Assembly (NCBI GenBank): GCA_030248065.1
Contig: JASAMV010007005.1
Span: forward strand, 48,273-112,272
Source of the DNA: Rhynchonema sp. JSB1_4
Lineage: Eukaryota > Nematoda > Chromadorea > Monhysterida > Xyalidae
Length of the DNA stretch: 64,000 nucleotides
Direction of reading: 5' to 3'
The position numbers and the translations under genes are program-made. The notes beneath the pieces are model-generated. The model was not told where the DNA came from. It saw only the letters and a program-made list of their open reading frames with translations, and did no database searches. Of the stretch, positions 1 through 12,019 are shown in pieces; the first letter of the stretch is position 1, and each line of letters opens with the position of its first letter.

Positions 1-1541
1 TAACTGACGATACAATTAAATCGTACCTCACGTTGGCTTTCACAGCAGGGCCCGAGCTCATGCCGGCAGCGTCAGTTTAAAAAACAGTTTTATTTTAATT
101 ACCCCACACAAGCTCACAAAGTTTTTTTTAACACCAAGTGCTCCCAAAACAATAATAGGCAAGTTGGAAAACGTGCTATTACACTAAAATTAATTAGCTG
201 TTTAAAATCTGGATAAAGATCTGACGAGAATTCTCTACGATTCCGTTGAACTCAGCCGAAGGTACGGTAATGTGGTCCATCGCAGACAGCTAATTACCTG
301 CCGCCTCCACCTACGGCATATAATGTAGCAGCTTAGACTAATCTCTTTGCCTGTCCAGCACACAACCTTTTCCTCCGATTAGTTGCAGTTTGTTGTGTGG
401 GCACATTTGCGTAAGTGAATAATTCTGTGTTGTTTTTGTAATTTATGCCAATGGTATGGGTACACTTCCTCGTAAAAAAGCAACATAGCAAGCATGACGT
501 GCCCGCAACCGTAATTTTACGCAAGGAAATGACTCAGCAGTTTGCAGCAAGAAAACATCAACCGGAAATTTGAAGTGGCACCATAAAGCCGTTACTTGCC
601 TGCCCATAGCATGCCCGTTGGCAAACAAAGTGTGCGTAGTACTCAAATGAAGTCATAAAAGTTTCGCGGCGGCAGAAAAAAACGCCCAGAATGTGTCATG
701 GATAATTCATGCTCCCACATTGTGAGTGCGCATGAGAAAGTTGTGACGTTTTTCACCTTAGCCTCTATTTTAATGATCCGAAACCTGAAATGCCAGGGGG
801 CATGTGCCACCACGGCTGACACAGTTTTTCGAGGCATCAAAGTTTTTCACGAATGAGACCCTGTCTGTATAGGTGTGTCACACATGAATTTATTGCTTTG
901 ATTCACGTACCACCGGCTATGTACCCTACATACATATGTATGTAGTAATCGTATTTGATTAAGCAGAATGACATCATGTCCTCAAGCCCGAACTAGCATA
1001 AACAAACAACAAACCACACGTTCGACAATAAAATTGGGAATTGTCATTACATTCACCGCAAAACGTGGAAAGTCGCTGCTGTGAAAAAGTCCGACTCAAG
1101 CGCAATTAACAATGTTTTCGTCCGAAAACATTCATTAGCCGTAATGCCCCTGTAATTTGGCCCTCAGCGACTCCACGGGTCCCTAGCGACCAATTGCTCA
1201 GATCCCTCCTGTGCATCATGCACCAGCTTCTGCGAGACGTATGGCCCATGCGATTGAGCATGAGATGAAAGCTATAAGAATTCTTCGGTGCCAGTCAAAA
1301 ATATAGCCGAACACTTTTTGAGAGCAAGTTTTCAATTTTGCACTCATGTCAAAATCGGAATTCAAGTCCGACTCAAATGATGTCATTGGCACACGGACTG
1401 AATGCAGATCACTTGACTGCATCATGGGGCACGCACACACACAGCTACAGTCCACCATTTTCATAGTGACACGATCAAGCTGCCACTAATCGGCAGATTC
1501 ACCGCAGAGTTGTGATTATATGTTCATTTCAAGCTGGGGAC

Positions 1542-1596
1542 TTAAGGCCTAACTATACTTTGTTCTCTGAGAGAACGAAGTATAGTTAGGCCTTAA
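1542..1596. repeat. Near-perfect 55-base palindrome (miniature inverted-repeat element)
   Basis: Two 27-base arms beginning TTAAGGCCTAACTATACTT read the same on both strands with about one mismatch and a single central base. The ends resemble those of two larger elements in the window (near 18744-19870 and 59610-59846), which also start with AAGG(C/T)C and contain TTATACT. This suggests a collapsed member of the same inverted-repeat family, now little more than two terminal repeats. The TTAA at each outer edge could be part of the element or a four-base target duplication. Confidence 0.6.
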
Positions 1597-4500
1597 AAGT
1601 GTTCGAAAATATTCACTACAAGAGGGAAAAGTTCGTTATAAAGTGAATGCACCGTACAGACAACAACAAAACAATCATTGGTTCGGGCTTTCTCGCTATC
1701 TTGGGGTTTAAAAAACTGAATTAAATTATAGGAATTAAGGAAAACCACAGCAGCCAGTCGGCATGGTTACACTTGGCTTAACGGATACAAAAACGGATAA
1801 CAACGTGTTCTCTTGAATATTGAATGACGTATCTGGCCTATGCAATGAAAGGATATAACTTTGAATCCTTCGGAACGGACAGGCAGCTGAAGAGCAATCA
1901 TCAGTAGGATGCCTACACTGCATGCGTGCAGCAGTGGAATTGCATAGGGCTTCTGATAGGAGTCATGATTGAAACACGCGCGATATGCAAACAAACGAAC
2001 ATCAAGAACGGAAGGAAAGTTTTAGCATCTATACGCATGTGAGTGAAAATATTTAAATGTAAATACGTATGTGAACATAAGAAGCTTTTTGTTTTTTGTT
2101 TATTTGTTATTTTTTTAGAAAATATACTGAAAGGGTGTCTAGATATAGAAAACCGGATCTGGTTGGGTTGCGGCAGTCCAGAGAACATTCGGTAAGTGCC
2201 TCTAATCTCGTCGAGGGCAGAGAGGGAAATTACCTAGTTTTGTTCATCCCTGGCAAATTTTGATAACGCTCATGCGTGCACTGGTCGAACGAACATTTGT
2301 ATAATACATATGGATAGAAATGAGAGACCTGAGCAAAAACAATGTTGACGGCCTTCTTAAAAAGCACAGGCGCTGTATGAGCCCTGTAAGATGTTGTTAC
2401 AGTGGCACAATTTGGTCTTCCATATGGTTTGGAATCTGCACGTTGTTGTCATCACTGGTTTCATACGTTTGGGAATTAAAAGACCCTAAACAGGGGCGGC
2501 CCATTTTTTAGAAAAAGAGAAAAGCTTTTCAATGGCCTGCACCGCCACCCTGTCCAATACAAAGCTCACGCCGAATCTCCAATACTCGGATTAATCTCAC
2601 GTGCAGTGCGGTAGCCAAGCCACCAAGGTCGATGTCGCGTTACGTGAACCAGCATGGGGGCACTTGCTGGTCTGATGCTGATAACAAAATAATGCAATGT
2701 TTTACACTTGACGTTATTTTGAGTGTATAGGGCACGTCACTCGGCAAAATAGCTTTTTTCGCATCAGGGAACCAAAAAACCAGTGACGTATTTTTGACAT
2801 CGTGGCGGAAACACTGCGCGGGCAGGTGGGGGCGCTTTGAATGTATATATTCTAGACAAGACTTCTGTTTCTGTTTTCATCAAGCTGAAGAATTGAAAAA
2901 ACATCAGATGATATATTTATATGTAAAAGTTGCATTCCACAAAAACAATCTGTCTGACTCATGCACACCCAAGGGCGCAGGGACCATAGCACCTTTGGTC
3001 AAATTGGCGCTTTAAGGGGGCACCCTTTCGGAATGAAGAAGTAAATGACCGCAGACTTTCACTCTGATAGTCTGATGCACTGAAAAAGTTAAAAAAATCG
3101 CGCGCCTCGCGCCACTTTTCAGTGAATATAGTGGTTGCTCGTGCACGTGGCCCGCATTTTGTGTCGTATTCGATGAAAAATTACGCCAAATTCCAAAAAT
3201 GCGCTGAATAAAAATGACTTTGCCAAAAATGTAGCAAGCACCAGATGAGTGTGACTTCCGCCACTGCACTCAACAACAACACAATGAAACAACCGCAAAG
3301 AACGTGGGTGTGTGTTTGTAACCAGCTTCTGCTGCAACGCCTCGAATCAAATACATGGTGTTATACTACAAACATAATAGTAGCAAGAGCATAAACTTTA
3401 TGCCGTGCTTAGTATGGCATCAAAGTCATACTTGTTATTCAAAGCGCAAAATAACAAGATCGGGAACAAACGCGAATTGTGCGCACCTATACCACCGGAC
3501 TTCCCTCTCACCCCGAATGCCTCTCACTTGGGCTTTAACTGGACATGGTTCCCCGCTTGAAAGTCCAAAACGAGCGAGATGAAGTTTGAGCGAGAATATG
3601 ATCTACCTAGTGGACTTGAGTGGAAACAATTCCACTCGCAGCCCCCGGGGCTAGATCTTCCACCATTTTCCACTTAGAGCCCCGGGGCTGGCTGTGGAAA
3701 AATCAGATAACCACCAGGCATGTATGCATACAACCCGGATCGACTTTCTAGTTTCCGATGCTTTCTGTACTTATACCTACACAGAAACGGTTTTTGTTCT
3801 CATACCAGACCATCGCTCATTGCAAATTCCATGTGGAGCTTTGTGTATGGGTATGTTTAAGTTTAGAGCATGACTGTGTTGGACCACAAAGGTCTCCATG
3901 TGCGACAGCATAAATCCTAAAACGGCTTATAGCAATGTCGCAGACTCAGATCGTCGACTCCCATACATAATAATACTCCCATGTATAAGTGCTCGCGCTC
4001 AGGGCTGATTGGGTTGACGACGAGACGAGAGTTGTCCAACCCATAAAACCCGCGTGGAAAGCATCGGCGCAATAAACTTTCACCTGTGCACCGACGCGCT
4101 TGCCAACTTTTGTTTTGTAGTTGACAGCTGGCCCACAAGACAGGATATTATCAAAAAATTAATGGCAAACAAAATTAGTTTGGAACTAATCACGCCATCA
4201 CTCTTGACATCATGTGTTTTCAGTAGGGCTCCCAGTGGTGACTAGCATTCCTGAGCCTCAAGCTGAAACAAGGGAAGCAAGTTTATGTTGGAGGGGCTAT
4301 AGCTAGAGGGCCGTGTCAAATTTGACGGCAACGCTGCGATTGGACCACGACTCGCCCAGCCTGAGGCCCGCCCTGCCAGCTATCGCCTCGTTTTGTGCTA
4401 CGATCTTGCCTGAGGCCAGACTTGGACACCACAAGTCGTAGATCAATTGTATGTATGGTATAATCATCATAATCGTTGCTTTAAAAGTTGAGAGGACGTG

Positions 4501-5146
4501 GTACGTGCACTTGTTTATGCGAAGCAAACATTTTTTGCGCATGATCTCGCTACACCAATTTGTGTCGATGAATGAAGAGCTGTAATGTGAAATCGGCCGA
4601 ATGCAATTTGAGCAATTACGTTTCGATAACCCAGGCGCCATAAATCCACCTGCGCGCGCCTGAAGGTTTTCGCTGCACAAACTTTGCTCCCGTCACCATA
4701 CTACATGTATCCAACTGTAGAGATTGATCGGCTTCCAAGCTGTGTCAATGTACATCTCTTGCTGATAAAAGGACATATAAATTTTTACTTGGTGCACTTT
4801 GTGAGACATCTCCGAATGTAGGTGGACCTTTGATTGACGAACCAAAAGCAAAACCACTCGTAATCTCGGAAATAAATTTTCCGGGTGATTGACAAATGTA
4901 GATTGGGCGGATGAAGATATGTAGATACATATGTACGTAGAGATAGATGTGTGGGAAAAGTTACAACCAAAAAAGATTTTACAGTGCACATTGTTCCCAT
5001 GTGACATTGAGGTGAAACAGCAGACCGGAGAAGTCGTTTTTTGGAAGCAAATGTTTCCGTTTGACACAAAGAAACGTAGAGAACTGCGGTGAAAACAAAC
5101 AGCGTACGGTATCAGTATTTTGAGCCAGGGTCGTGTCGCAGGCTTA

Positions 5147-5372
5147 GGGTGATATTTTCGAAACGGTGTAAAGGTCAGTTGGGTGTAAAGGTCGGTGGAA
5201 AGCTCGGTCGACAGCACAGTGTGTTAGACCTCGGTGCAAACTTGAAATATTCCACGTTAATAACAGGCAATGTTTCACGTTTACACCGAGCTGCGCCGAC
5301 CGAGCTTTCGACCGAACTTCACACCGACCTTTACGCCCAACTGACCTTTACACCGTTTCGAAAATTCCACCC
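5147..5372. mobile_element. Foldback MITE, copy 1 (226 bases)
   Basis: Starts GGGTGATATTTTCGAAACGG and ends with its near-complement (CGTTTCGAAAATTCCACCC). Each arm carries the repeated words GGTGTAAAGGTCAGTTGGG and AAAGGTCGGTGGAAAGCTCG, so most of the element can fold into one long hairpin with a short AT-rich centre. An equally long copy lies at 21060-21285. No protein is encoded; open frames across it arise from the repeat. Target-site duplication is not clear. Confidence 0.8.
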
Positions 5373-8300
5373 ATAGTCCTGGGCCGAGGCCCACGCACTG
5401 TCTCCAATGCAACGGGTCTTCAAATGGCCGCTGTCGCTGTTTTTTTCTAAAACAAAACCGCTACGCTGTCACGCTGACACCATTAATCCCGCTGTTTTGT
5501 CTGCCGCACAAACCAGATGTCACATTATTTTGTCTGTTCGAGCAACAGATTGCGGGACAGTGACACATCAAGTGTGGGCTTTGACAAGCTGCCGGGCAGA
5601 TATGGTATGTACATACGACATATCCAGCTGATCAAACAACCAACATGCGTGTCCTGTTGCTGGATGCAAGTTTTTCTGTTTCTCTCTTCAACTGTGCGAT
5701 CGCGTTTTGCGCATGAAGAGTCCCGCAATCAGTAGCTGAATCGGGATGACAAGAGCAAAAAATAAGAACACAATTGAAAACAATCACTGTCGTTTGGATA
5801 CTCGCCACATGGTAGAGGTTCCAGTTCTAAAACCTTAAAAGGGTGTATACATATGTAAGTGTAACAGCACCAAGAAAACCGTGCAATCTGCCCATCAAAA
5901 AACTGAACTGCGCAAAGTCAGGAGTTCCTAAATCCGAACGCGCGCAATTTCCGCGAACAAAACAACTTTCGAACAAATTCGATTTCAAAATTGTCTGAAT
6001 TTTCTGAGGGCTCCTGTCGAGGCTTGTCGATGAACTGAAGAATCGAGTTTATGTCAATGATTGATATCGGTTTATTTTTAGTCCATCAGTTTTTGTGACA
6101 GAGTGGGCATTCGATAAGAATCGTGCGGCATGCCCAACAATATATCCATCTGTGGCTCGAGTATCGCGGAGCTTCGCAGTGGAATTAAAGATTTGCACTG
6201 AGCTCACAAAACCTGAGTGAACTAGTGCCGGCATGTCGGTGGTGAAACATCACCCAAGTAGTAAACTGTAAATTTGGAAATAGCCAATCATTTACTACAT
6301 TCTAAAGAATTGAATAAATGGCAAAATACCAACTGAACCATTACGTCATTGACCACTTTGCTCTCTTTGGACGAAAAAACAAACAAAACAGTCCATAGAA
6401 AGCTGAAAACCAACACGGTCCCAGACATCGGTACATTCGATGAAGATGAAGAACTTTAGCAGCCCATTTATTAGACAGCAGTACCGGCATTTCACGGCTC
6501 AGGGACTCGAACTTGAAAAGTTGGCAAGCATTTGCCACACATAGAGCCATGTCAAGCAAGACCAAACGATGCGCACTTGAGGCATTGTGTTTGCATCGCG
6601 TCTTTGTGGTCTACAAAACCAAACAAAACACAAATCTTGGATGGTGGCTGACTGGCCTGTTTGTCGGGCGGGATATGGGTGCCGGATACATAAATCGAAT
6701 GGGATTGGACTTATACTTGAATCATAAAGGCGCACATGAAATAATAAATTTGAAGATTCAGCTGTTCTGGAAAAAGTGATGCCTGACAGTTTTTAAACCG
6801 ATATTTCAAGCAATCCAAACCTTTTACTCATGCTCTTGACCAGCACTGTGAATTGGTTCCCTGCCCGTGTGTGCTCGGGATGGATATAAAATGTGACCAA
6901 CTTCGAGAAAGTAGGGGAAGTCTCAGCGAGTGGGAACTGGTAAAGTTCGTTGGTTTAGGCTTGAATTAGGGCAAGCCTAAGTCTATATACAAGAAGGAGC
7001 ATGGCTCAAAACTGGACATGAGCTTAATCAGTATCCTCGAGTGCCAAAACATGTACATAGGCGTGGTCACGACACCAGCCCCAACAAAGTGAGAATATGG
7101 GCACCAAACGGAAGTTTGAGGGCGTGAGTCTCAGGCGGGAGTGTCGCACCCAAAATTGGGGCCATCAATTTGACAAGTGACAATTTGCTCCCACTTCGAC
7201 TGCATGAAAAACACTTCACTCACGCGCAGAAAAATTAGCTGGTGGAAAACAAATCAAGGACGGCAAATAAAATTGGGTATCTTTTCTGAAGTGAGCAGTG
7301 TCTTGGTGTCCTCATTTGGGTTTTTATTGAATGGGATACCGAACATCGGTCAAAAGTGAGCATAAAACCACCAATAAAGGACTATTTCTTTAAAAAAGTT
7401 CTTGCTTGTTCATTTTTAAGGATGTCCCATGAATCACGTGCGCAAACAAACTTGCAGAAAAATACATAAATCCGATTCGCTAAACAAGATGAAAATACTT
7501 GAAATCCTATGAGAGCATGAGTTTCGCTGGTGACGCCATCTCACACAATTCTGCGGTACCACCGGTATACTGTAACACAATGAAGCTGGTGCGAGCGTTT
7601 GTGTCCGATAATACTTCTGTTGAACAACATAAATACTTCAGGACTTGCTTTTGGTGCTCAAACCGGAAATCCGTACAATCCAAAGTTTGCGAGGGCAAAA
7701 CAGCTTTTTCTGACACTGGTATAAAACTTCAAACTGGGACTGATTTCAGAGCGGTTTGACAACATGAAAGAGGTTAAAAAACGCTAATCTTGTCCTATGG
7801 TACTTTGGATTTTAAAGGATATTTCCGGCAATCCACAGTACCCCGGAGTCGGACCCCACAGGCTGCCCATAAATAAGCGCTCGGTGGTGTGCGGTACAAA
7901 TAAAAGGGCGCCAATTGCGCGTAATGGACTTGTAATCGAATAAAAGTCACAACCAGGGTCCAATCTACGGGACTAAACTTAATGCGAGTCGCGCGCCTTT
8001 TTATGGCGGTTCAAGAGTCCATCCTAACCATAAGTAGAACGGTGCATATTTGGCTCCGTTCTTCTTTGGGTATATCATGCCTGAAATGCTGACATTTTAA
8101 TAATTACAACAACGTAACGAAACTGGAACGTAATCTGTACATTATGTAAGGTGAAAGTAAAAATAAGCGTAGTTAATTATCACATTTGCCAAGTACTGGC
8201 GCCATAAAACGCAAAGATCAGTGTTATATGGAGCCATTAGAGTTGTAGAAACGACGCTTAATGGCCGGCGTCCACATAAGAAAACATTCACAAATTTCTG

Positions 8301-10428
8301 CAAATTCGATGCATCCAAACAAAGTTTTACTGTGAACTGCGGACACGAATATATTTTCGGTGACCCTCTTTATCAGGAAACATTTTGAACAATGTTTTGG
8401 TCCCGATCTGCCGTTGACCTCATGGCCCCCAGCTAGTGGATATTCTTTGTCGTGAGCTAAAATGACAGGTTGGGGACCTTTCACTATAAAGAAGGCAGAC
8501 TGTGCTGTCATTGCTTTGGCTTTCTGCCCTTTGAATCTCAGGCACAAAGTTATGCGAGGTTGGAACAAGCTGAGTGTAACAGTATCCTATACAACGGTGG
8601 CAGTGTTATGAATGAACGTGGTGGTTGGGCGAACAAGCGGGAGCATCGTTTGATTAATGATTTCTTCAACGACCATAGATTAACGCTCGTGCGCCAACAA
8701 CTGTTCACGTGGATGATTAGTGGCTGTTTAGACGGGCCCTGTCACATTTTACGGCCAAATCGCGAAACAAAGTCACTTATCACCACAACGCTTGCTAATG
8801 CAATCTGTTTTAACTTGGTATACACACTTATCGCTGTGGACCATCCTTGGGAAACAGCAGGATTCAATCAGTCCTGCCTGAATTTGGACCAGTTTCATAG
8901 AAATTCATAGAAACCGTAAATTGATTAAACACTTTTTTCAAAACGAGTGATACATTTGCACATCAACATTTGTGGTTTCGTATGTAATCCACCCCACTGT
9001 ATAGCGAGTCAGAACTTTGATTCAAAACCAAGTTTAACGGATGACTGTGAGGATCAAATATCAAAGCAGAACAATTTGTAATCAAATCAATCTAAGCCGT
9101 TGTCATTTCCAACCACCGAACAACTGTTTAATTTGCCGCTCACCAAATCTGGGCCGATCGGATTACTTACATTTTGCGAATCTGCTCTGAGAGAGAGCCA
9201 TTCTGGTTCGAAGGCGTTGGTAAATAATGGGAGACAGACAACAGCCAAGAATGTACATAGAAGAGCGGAATCTGTCGTTTTTCTTCAGCTTCATAAAAAC
9301 GTTCACTCCGTTTTTCTAACGGTATCTTTTTCGGTCGAAAGAAACAAACATTTCCCAAGGCAAAGATGTATCGGGGATATTGATAGGTAGCCCACTAGGA
9401 TGCAATCTGGCTGAAAAACGCTTATAATACAGTAACCGACATTACTTGCGGAAAAGCGAATAAATCTTTTCGACACGGCGCAATGTTTGTGCGAACAAAG
9501 CAGAACAATAACCCAGTGGCACTTTTTGAAAGCGAAACAGATGTTTTTGTGAGAACTCGTAAAATCTGATCCGTGAGCACTGGTAATTTTGCTCGCGAAC
9601 TCCCATATTTTAAGCCGTTTATTTGCTTCTCCATTCAAAAATACGCCATTTTGGATATTTGCAAGACCATTTGAAAAACCGCTGTAAAATCGTCCAAAGC
9701 GGACAAAAAGATGACAATGCTCATTTCCTTGAAACTGTTGAGCCAGGTGGTCTTTCAGGCACAAAAAAGCCAGAAACAATCTCGAGACTCCGGATTGTAT
9801 GCTAATTTCTGCTTTCCATTAATACGTTGCGTGACTGAAGAAAGAGAACAAAATGAAGTGCAGACAATTTTATAATGTTTTCAAAAGCAAACGTAAAAAG
9901 CACCCGATGACATGGCTCAGGCTTTCATATCCGCATTAGCGTTTCTAATTGGACAACAAAGCCATTTGCGAACCTCGTTGGTGGCCAAATGATAATGTGC
10001 ACTCATAAAAACTTTTATGGCCGGTTGAGCATAAAAATTGTGTGCAACCGCGTTCCCACAAAAGCACTCAACTTGGCTTTCGGCCAAAATGGACAGGTGG
10101 GCCTTTTTATGCAAGTTGGTACAGTAGTAGGTTCTTTGGGTGAGTAGCGTACTGAAGTCCGCAAAGTGCTCACTTTTATGCATAAAAAAGGAAATTGCAA
10201 AAAGGCAAATCTTTTGAAATTTTAACAACAACTTTAGCAAAATTTCGGCTGTCTGTGGGCAAGTTTAACTGTCGACTGTCGAGTCAAAATTGTTCAAATC
10301 TGCTTCCTAATGTTCATAATGTCCACTCTCACGTTTGCAGCACGGCGAGAAAGGAACACAGGTTTTTTTGCTGATGATGGTGACACCTAAAGACTCAGCC
10401 GCTTCAAACTGGGACGGGCATCACAGGG

Positions 10429-10597
10429 TGTCCGCTGTCCGGTTCATAGTGACCGACCCCGTTTCGTATCAGTGAACTGTTGTCATCGATATTTTTGGTC
10501 ACCCATCTGACGTTGACATCTATGAAGTTTATTGTGGGGGTGAATATTCTTCATAGTGACCGACCGATCGTGTCACTATAAAGAGAGCGGACTGTAC
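10429..10597. repeat. Short element with repeated TTCATAGTGACCGACC
   Basis: The word TTCATAGTGACCGACC occurs twice (about 10452 and 10550). The outer words GTCCGCT and AGCGGAC are complementary, and CACTATAAAGA near the right end recurs near 8482 (CACTATAAAGAAGGCAGAC). This is consistent with a degraded inverted-repeat element, but the boundaries are approximate. Confidence 0.4.
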
Positions 10598-12019
10598 ATG
10601 CGCGGGCGTGAGCCACGGTGAATCAGCCAAAACGACCAAATCACACGCTACAGGACTTCATAGTGGCACGCAGGCAAGGTGCCCATAGCATGATTTCTTT
10701 GCCTACAGCAAGGCAATGAGCCCAAGGACAAGCTTATTTCAGAAGTTTCCCACAATTTGCTTGTTTCAACGAACGACTTTTTATGCAAGTTTCGGTTCTG
10801 GCTTAGTTCCGGTTCCTGCCTCATAATAAATCACGATCATCTTGTTGGCAGGTACCGTGTTATGATCGGGGACACCGGAAACTGCTCACCGCTGCTGCAG
10901 CACTTGAGCCAGCCAGCACACACACAAGAAGGAACACTTGTAATTCGGTGATGACGTCAACTAAATGACACGCGTTAATGTTGCGAAGTAGGGATGTTAC
11001 CGTCAAGGAGTTCAACTTTGTCCGTCATTCCGTATCAAAAGTCTCCAGTTAGTGTTGTGCTGTTGACGCACTGTGTTTGTCTTGGGGCTCACACTCTGAA
11101 TTGGCTCGGTTCGGTAGTCTACCATTTGCGATTTGTCATGGAGCAATGTTTGAATATGTTTGACACGAGAGCTGTTTTTGATCAGCATAAAGATTGTTTA
11201 TTGGGTCTGTGGGTGCGACTCGCTGATCGAATATTTATAACTCTCAAAAAACTCCCCGATTGCTGCGCCGAAACAATCGAGGGGTTCGATTCCAATCCAT
11301 GAGCCAGGATATCGGCTTCAGTCCACATTTAGCAAACTTTAAATATCGTCACATCATTGCGTATGCCCTCTATTTCACAACATTGAAATTAGCCGTAGAA
11401 ATTCTGTGTCCTGTCATGATTCGACGTGTGCTTGTTGTTAGCACTTGAATTTTGCGCCGCTTGAATTTTGTGCTGCGGCTGATGGCTGATTATTGGCAAA
11501 TATAAGCATCTACGGGCTTCATATGTATACGTTATGAAGGCGAAAGGGCGTTTGATTCCGTCGAATCCTAATATTCATGAAGGAGAACGTTCATGGATTG
11601 CATTTGTTTACTCAGCGGAAAGACTTGGATTTTTTCAAAACTTCATTGGCCTTTTATGACGGATATACTTAGATTCGTTATAACATACGACTCTAAACTG
11701 GCATTTTTTGGAACTTTGATTTCAATCTGGGTTTACTGATTCATTTATTAAAACATGAAAACAATCAGAGCATCAAACAGAAAGCCAAGAAAAAATAGGT
11801 TCCACAATGGCAAATGGCACAAAAGTGTTACACAACAAAACTTATGACGCAAATAAAAATGAAGAAAAATGACAAAACCATGATTCCTGCGACCCCAACG
11901 GATCCCGTGGAATAACGGGACTTCAAACCAGCAGCGGTGTCGTCCAAATCTGTAATGTTTCTCAAGCTAGGTATGTTTTGTGGTCGTTTTTGATCTCTGG
12001 CACATAGAAAAGTTCTAGC

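Larger units (their letters stand above)
1..12019. other. Region without a supported gene
   Basis: I see no chain of spliceable exons or recognisable domain on either strand here. Open frames are mostly under 110 codons, and the longest (a plus-strand frame ending near 8910) has no family I can name. What is visible is repeat material: a near-perfect palindrome at 1542-1596, a foldback element at 5147-5372, and a partly inverted repeat at about 10429-10597. A distant 5' or 3' exon of a flanking gene cannot be excluded. Confidence 0.5.

Noticed and set aside
4693..5217. 174-codon minus-strand frame
   Set aside because: Its first part is translated foldback element and the rest has no domain, no conserved neighbour and no splice context.
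8470..8910. 146-codon plus-strand frame with a stretch resembling the N-terminus of Cys-loop receptors (EHRLINDFF)
   Set aside because: The match is one short motif; no second exon with the loop cysteines or membrane segments was found nearby.
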